Origin: Straminergon stramineum
Taxonomy: Eukaryota > Streptophyta > Bryopsida > Hypnales > Calliergonaceae
Direction: 5' to 3'
Assembly (NCBI GenBank): GCA_963920665.1
Contig: OY987267.1
Location: 24,986,001 to 25,050,000 of the forward strand
DNA length: 64,000 bases
A program made the translations under genes and the position numbers. A model generated the notes under the pieces. The model had not been told where the DNA came from. It ran no database searches and worked only from the letters and a program-made list of their open reading frames with translations. This document shows, in pieces, positions 59,342 through 64,000 of this stretch. Every line of letters begins with the position of its first letter. The stretch's first letter is position 1.

Positions 59342-59984
59342 TATCTCCTGTGATTACAGGAAAGAGAGAACTAGTTTCCCTCTCCCCAAAAGGAAAAATG
59401 AGGGCCGTTGATCAAGGGATGAAGCCCTGGCCCCTGCTGTTGATTCCATGGGGTGTTTTTTTGAGGGGGGGGGGAATGGGCCCCCACCCCTGTCATTCCC
59501 TCACCCCCATTTTTTTCCCTAGCTCTTGATTTTAAATAAAAATTAAATTGACCCCCCCCTTAATGCTGTTGATTTAATACAAAATATATATTGAATATTG
59601 AATACCTATTGTATACATATTAATTACTAAGTACTGAATACATACATATTAATTATTGAGTACCAAATAGGTACTAATTACATATTGAATATTGATTACG
59701 TATTGATTACATACTGAATATTGATTATGTATTGATTATATACAAAATACTAATTACATATTGATTACGTACTAAATACATAATGTATACTATATACATA
59801 TTAATTACTGAATACGTCTTGAACATGTTGATATAATCCATATTGTTTGCCAAATAAACTACTCATCAAAAATACACGTATGTGTGGAGTGGCTTTTAAG
59901 AAAAATATTTGGTAAGTAGGGTAGTAAAATAAAAAATCAATTCCATTATCTTTTGGGTGGATACCTGTCCCTCACTATCGACTC
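59342..59984. mobile_element. 643-bp insertion with 10-bp duplication
   Basis: Flanked by AAAAGATAAC (59332-59341) and AAAAGACAAC (59985-59994). The uninterrupted copy at 15452-16040 has one AAAACATAAC followed by AATATCAC at this place, so the duplication and the insertion are both shown by comparison. A 9-10 bp duplication suggests a Mutator-like element. The ends share only weak inverted similarity (CCTGTGATTACAGG against CCTGTCCCTCAC). Inside are a run of ten G (59465-59474) and an AT-rich repeat. Confidence 0.7.
59581..59818. repeat. AT-rich degenerate repeat with about 10-bp period
   Basis: Variants of ATTGATTACGT, ATACTGAATA and TATTAATTAC alternate with a spacing of 10-11 bp for about 240 bp, as at 59690-59780. 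The unit is close to one helical turn. It lies inside the 643-bp insertion and carries no coding potential. Confidence 0.7.
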
Positions 59985-60492
59985 AAAAGACAACAATATC
60001 ACTTGTGAATTGAAAGATCATAATATTTGATTAGGAGGGTGTGAAAACTTTCAAAGTGATTTGAAGTCTTTCAATCCTCTTTTTACATGTCAAATCTAAA
60101 ATTGAAGTTATGAAAATATGAGGTTTAAGGACATATATAGCATGCAGAAGAATAATCAAATACAACTTTTCAAAACATACTCTACAATTTTTGAAATGAA
60201 TTTAAAATGTGATGTTTTCCCCAAGATCTAGTGTCTTTGAGGCACATCTCTAATAGCCTCAAATACTTAAAAATCAAGATTTGCAATGGACATCCTTGTA
60301 CAAAATCTTCAATAGAAAAATCATAAATATTTTCACTGAAATTGGATTTTTGATGCTTAAAATAGACTTTAAAGAGTATTAACAAAAATTATAAAATGTA
60401 AAAATGGAGTACTTTGGTAAGATTTAATTTATATTCAAAGTTTAGTTGACAAACAAGAATATGGTGCTTGCCTTGCACATGTAGCCTTCTAA

Positions 60493-61033
60493 CCCTTAAA
60501 AGACCGTGCAAGCCTTACGAGCATTCTGAAAGTCAAACTTGAATTTTCACATAGATATTTATTTCAAATGTTTTCAAGCTTCACTCAGAAAATGTTGCTC
60601 CAATAATCTACTTTTTAATTCCATTTTATTTATTTTTTAAATTGTTAAAATTATAATTTTTGTGACACTTTGAAGAGAGCATCTTGAAAGCTCATAACAT
60701 ACCACTTTTGAACTTTTTCTATTGAATTTTCCTTGGTGTGAGCTCATGGAGTGCACCAATTACACCATAATTTTTGTCACTACTATTTTAATTTAAAAAA
60801 AAATTCATATTGTTTTAAGCATTTTTGTAATTATTATGATTTTTTCAAAGAGCTTCATTTTTAAAATCATATAAAATTCAATTTGATGTTTTTAATTATA
60901 AAAAATGAGATTTTTTTGACATATATTACTATACATTACTACACAAGGGAAATTTGAAATTTTGAAACATATATTTTAATGTAGAAATATAATGAAGTGT
61001 AACCAAGTCTAAACATGAAATGTTCTTTAAGGG
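60493..61033 (+). mobile_element. TTAA-class element, family D copy 1
   Basis: It begins CCCTTAAAAGACCGTGC after CTAA (60489-60492) and ends TGTTCTTTAAGGG before TTAA (61034-61037). Length is 541 bp. The TTAA on the right is shared with the family A copy that starts at 61038. It serves as the uninterrupted reference for the split copy at 44508. Confidence 0.78.
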
Positions 61034-61037
61034 TTAA

Positions 61038-61936
61038 CCCCTGAGCGTTTTGACATCCATTTTTTAGATGGTGAACAAATTGAAACTCGAGTTTCATCCT
61101 ACCTACTGCTTAGATGAAAATCATTAGATGGGATTCAGCTGCCCTGGAGGGCCGTTTCAGGCCAGTTCCCAAGGCTGGGAACCAGCCAGGGCTGTCCAGA
61201 ATTTAAAATTCTTAAAAAATTCTTAAAAAATATTAAAAAATTAGAAAACAAAATAAAAACTTTTCAAAAAAAAACTTTTCAAAAAAAAACTTTTCAAAAA
61301 AAATATTAATTTTTTATTTTATTATTATCCGACGTGGCCGCCGGCTGACCACGTCAGCGAGCTGCTCTGGCCGAGTTCCCACAGTCTTAGAACTTCTGGG
61401 AACTCGCAGTCTTCCGCAGGAGCTCATTCTCATCTAATGTATTCAAATTTTTGGAGATACATTATCAAATTGTCACCCTATCTAATGTTTGAATTTGGTG
61501 TTATTAGAGTGCATATTTTTCTAAAATTACTGATGTGCAAGTATGTCAAGTGGTTGACTAAGCTAAAATTGCATTGACTTTAGTTCAAAACTAGATTTGC
61601 TAAAATGAGGTCATAGATTTGAAGAAGACAAAAATTTCAAATAATCACCATGTGAAGAGAACCTCATTTCAAATCCATTCCAAAAAATTGTACTAAAAAA
61701 ATGATAATATTTTGCTTATAATCGAATTTTGAATAAATTTTGAAATATTCCTTTTAACATTTATAAAAAATTATATTGGTGATAGCATTGGAGAATCTAA
61801 CCGTATGGATGGAATCAAAAATTGAAAATCTACAACTTTTCCTCTTATATCAATTCCAAAATATGCTTCCAAATAGCACTTTGTAATGATTTTTCTCAAA
61901 TCGTCAATTCTAGAGATGACTCCGGACTGTTAGGGG
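61038..61936 (-). mobile_element. Family A copy 4 with a 310-bp nested insertion
   Basis: It begins CCCCTGAGCGTTTTGACATC and ends GGACTGTTAGGGG, with perfect TTAA at 61034-61037 and 61937-61940. It is collinear with 17950-18523 apart from 61126-61435, which is an insertion. The total is 899 bp. Frames within are not conserved. Confidence 0.85.
61126..61435. mobile_element. 310-bp GC-ended insertion (MITE-like)
   Basis: Absent from the other family A copies. The ends AGATGGGATTCAGCTGCC and, reversed, AGATGAGAATGAGCTCCT match at most positions, so they are imperfect inverted repeats. The flanks are GC-rich, with small hairpins (GACGTGG...CCACGTC, GAGTTCCCA...TGGGAACTC), and the centre is A/T-rich with three near-identical CTTTTCAAAAAAAAA units. 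It shares the 18-mer GGCCTGAAACGGCCCTCC (reverse at 61146-61163) with 43586-43603. Confidence 0.65.
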
Positions 61937-61940
61937 TTAA

Positions 61941-62903
61941 TTGCCCATGTCCAGTTTGGAAATGGTGTCACCGAATCCTACGGACTCTGCGAAACTTCCT
62001 TGGCAACGCAATTCGAACAATCCGTCACACCAGGAACGCGCAACATTACAAAAGCAGGCCGTCTTTCGGCGATGGCGATGGCGGGCATCAGGTGCTTTCG
62101 GGAACAAAACGAAGGCGAAGAAGCAGGACGAACTGGCAACCCGCAACAGCCTCCTGTAGCTAGTTTTAAAATTTATTCTGGAGGCAAATGAGAAGAAGAT
62201 CTCATTGGTACTGTAGCTAATTTCCGTAATCGCCTCCAGTTTGCCCAAGTTTGGCCCTTGCCCTCGGACGTGGAGCGGCATTGGTCGGGTCGAGGCGGAG
62301 GAATCGGACAACCCTTGAATCGTATGTTTTTTTAATTTGATTTTCAGGTTTTCTCGTCCGTCTTTTCATTCAGGTTCCCGCCATCGGACCTTGAATTCCA
62401 CACCATCGCCAAAAGCCCGAAAGGCGCCGGGCGTGCCAGCCTGCGCGCCACTCCAACGAGCGCTCGTCTTCCCCCGACTTGCGCCTGTTCCACGAGCCCT
62501 GCCTCGCCTGGTTCTAATTCTTTTCTTAAATTTGCTGCGCTTTTCTACCACGTCGTGTTGATTGCGCGCTTTCTCAGCATTTGCGAGCTCTGGTGCACAA
62601 GATCGTCACTGAGATTTCGCTTGGCTGGAAGTTGCTTGTCGTGGTCGGAGTAGGTGAGATCAAGAGCATTTTCTGGATCTGAGAAAGGAGATGCGTTGAA
62701 GTGGAAGCAGGTTGTCTGGTTTGGTTCCGTAGTGTTGACTTCGGCGGTCGTGGAGGATGTGTGCGGGGAGCACTTGCTGGTGGGGAGTTATGGATAGGGG
62801 ATTGTGATCTGCGACGAATTCATGTAGCACAGGGCATCGTTTCTATCGACATTGGTGGAGTCAATAACCTCTGGATTTGAATGAGCGATTTTCTTGGGAA
62901 CAG
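61941..62903 (+). promoter_or_regulatory. Probable promoter and 5' leader of a gene beyond the right edge
   Basis: The composition shifts abruptly from AT-rich repeat to GC-rich unique DNA, as upstream of the AGPase gene. Open frames here are short and overlapping, for example a 39-codon frame starting at an ATG near 62072 (MAMAGIRCFREQNEGEE), with no recognised domain. A good splice donor, CAG/GTTAGT, lies at 62904. I read this as promoter plus untranslated first exon; the gene itself is not identified. Confidence 0.35.
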
Positions 62904-63345
62904 GTTAGTTGAGCCACGGGTGTTGATTAATTTACATCTGCGTTTGAAAAGCACTTAATGCGATTTCCGGCATGTCTAAAGTCTTTGTTACGCAATGCAC
63001 TGTCCTTTTCGTTTGCAAATTCAAGAATTAGAATAAGTGATCTCCTATTTTCACATATGATCATGGTTGCTTTGGGGGACTTTTTATGGATCTCTGGGCG
63101 GCGATTTCATAGATGGAATCAGTGACCTCTGAATGTTTAATCCTGAGCGATCTTTTCATTTGAGTTTAATAAGCATTACAGTAGATTCCTGGTTTATCTC
63201 TACCAAATGTCTGAAGTGAGTGATGTCTTAGGCGGCGCAATCAACAGTGCTTGGCGTTTGTAAATTCGAGAATTAGAACAAGATATCTCTAATGTCGGTT
63301 TCTGCTTCCTTGATCATGGAACTTTGGGGGAGTTTTTTCCATAGA
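62868..63345. repeat. Diverged tandem duplication of about 240 bp
   Basis: Copy 1 (about 62868-63108) and copy 2 (about 63115-63345) share, in order, GAGTCAATAACCTCTG / GAATCAGTGACCTCTG, TGAGCGAT, AAAT(T)C.AGAATTAGAA(T/C)AAG, TGATCATGG and CTTTGGGGGA(C/G)TTTTT. It lies at the start of the probable 5' untranslated intron. Confidence 0.7.
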
Positions 63346-64000
63346 TCGCCACATTGCTCCAGTTCTATGGTCAAGTAGAAGATTTCAATCTTATTCAATC
63401 TTTCCTAATTCACAACTTAAATATCTTTCAAGGCTTCTTTTGTCATGGTTATAATTTGTGGTTGAAGGAATCAGATGTCTGGAGATAGTTATCAATAAAG
63501 AAATTCTCTAGAAATTGTTCTTGATTCTCAACTATTTGTGTCTGAAGATAGCAACGGGTCTATCTGCCGTTATTAAAACTTGCGAAGATCGCTTGTTCCT
63601 CAGCGGAGTCACAGTTTAGGACAAAAGTATGTTTGACCTAAAGAGTTTTGAAATCGAGATTTTAATTTTTTAATTTTTTTTTTATATCTATCTCATGTGG
63701 AATGTATTCGACATCACAGTTTGCCTTCTACACTAATTCGTTTCTTAGTTACCTACACGAATTGATTGGAGTCCTCGTGATGTACCCGGAAATTGAGGTC
63801 CCACCATTGGTTACAGTGAGGTCTTCAGTCTAGTAAATGTAAATTCATGGTCATATGATCGCCGGTATGCTTGTAAAGAAAATTGTGGATACTTGTGGAT
63901 CTTTATAGCACATAACTGTGTTTTGATGTTACATATTGGAGTTTTCTCTGACAGGATCTTCACCGCTAGCTTCGAAGGTGTAACAGAAGATATTGTGGAA
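62904..64000 (+). other. Possible 5' intron and start of the next exon
   Basis: Between the donor at 62904-62905 and an acceptor TTTTCTCTGACAG ending at 63954, the sequence is AT-richer with stops in all frames, as expected of an intron. From 63955 one frame stays open to the window edge (IFTASFEGVTEDIVE), but 46 bp is too little to identify a gene or to tell coding from untranslated exon. Confidence 0.3.

Larger units (their letters stand above)
59184..60488 (+). mobile_element. Family C copy 4, split by a 643-bp insertion
   Basis: It begins CCTCTAAATAATCAAGG after TTAA (59180-59183). It is collinear with 15452-16040 to position 59341, is interrupted by 59342-59984, then resumes (AATATCACTTGTGAATTG) and fades to about 60488, where the CTAA before the next element lies. 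On the minus strand the frame 60182-60385 shares VQGCPLQILI with copy 2. Confidence 0.75.

Noticed and set aside
62072..62191. Short frame starting MAMAGIRCFREQ near the right-edge promoter region
   Set aside because: Could be an upstream frame or gene fragment, but it has no recognisable domain, overlaps open frames on the other strand and ends after 39 codons.
1..64000. Search for LTR retrotransposon, LINE or organellar insertions
   Set aside because: I saw no reverse-transcriptase, integrase or gag motif, no paired LTRs and no chloroplast or mitochondrial genes. This was by eye only.
1..64000. CRISPR-like arrays or bacterial operons
   Set aside because: The spliced plant gene and eukaryotic transposons rule out a prokaryotic window. 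The only regular repeats are minisatellites.

Overview
The window is eukaryotic nuclear DNA from a land plant. It holds one clearly intact gene, a chloroplast-targeted ADP-glucose pyrophosphorylase large subunit (30588-33177, + strand, five exons). The rest is mostly AT-rich intergenic DNA filled with old, non-coding transposon copies. The gene has only four introns, all phase 0, whereas maize Shrunken-2 has about fifteen. Together with the AT-rich spacers this may point to a non-seed plant (bryophyte, lycophyte or fern), but that is a guess.

The main discovery is a wrecked piggyBac-type transposase on the minus strand (about 58055 down to 56880). It lies inside a 2.66 kb element that ends in TTAA on both sides (56345-59007). 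Stops and frameshifts break it, but all three catalytic Asp codons and most family motifs, from the N-terminal region to the C-terminal WW/FF..LLD..I.N block, can still be read. At least twenty shorter elements share its kind of ends: CCCCTAAA(G/C)G-like termini next to a 4-bp site that is usually TTAA. They fall into at least four sequence families, called A, B (B1 and B2), C and D here. They are nested, chained through shared TTAA sites and sometimes arranged as inverted pairs. Two copies have perfect non-TTAA duplications (TTAG, CTAG), so the 4 bp is a real target-site duplication with a YTAR-like preference.

Layout. 1-29400: repeat-dominated, with a 775-bp palindromic Tc1/mariner-like element at 3338-4112, many TTAA elements, a dispersed repeat called E, and a 22-bp minisatellite at 28883-29204 interrupted by a small inverted-repeat element. 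29403-34043: promoter, leader, gene and 3' flank of the AGPase large subunit, with tandem duplications in introns 3 and 4 and just downstream. 34044-41330: mixed, less repetitive DNA with some coding-like fragments and one B1 element. 41331-61940: repeat-dominated again, with a 968-bp palindrome, nested D/B1 elements, repeat E pairs, the piggyBac relic and a chain of C, D and A elements. 61941-64000: GC-richer DNA that looks like the promoter and 5' untranslated part of a gene running off the right edge.

The AGPase large subunit works with a small subunit, not in this window, to make ADP-glucose for starch in plastids. Nothing else here is functionally tied to it. No tRNA, rRNA, CRISPR or organellar sequence was recognised. 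Family relationships were judged by eye, so repeat boundaries away from clear termini are approximate.
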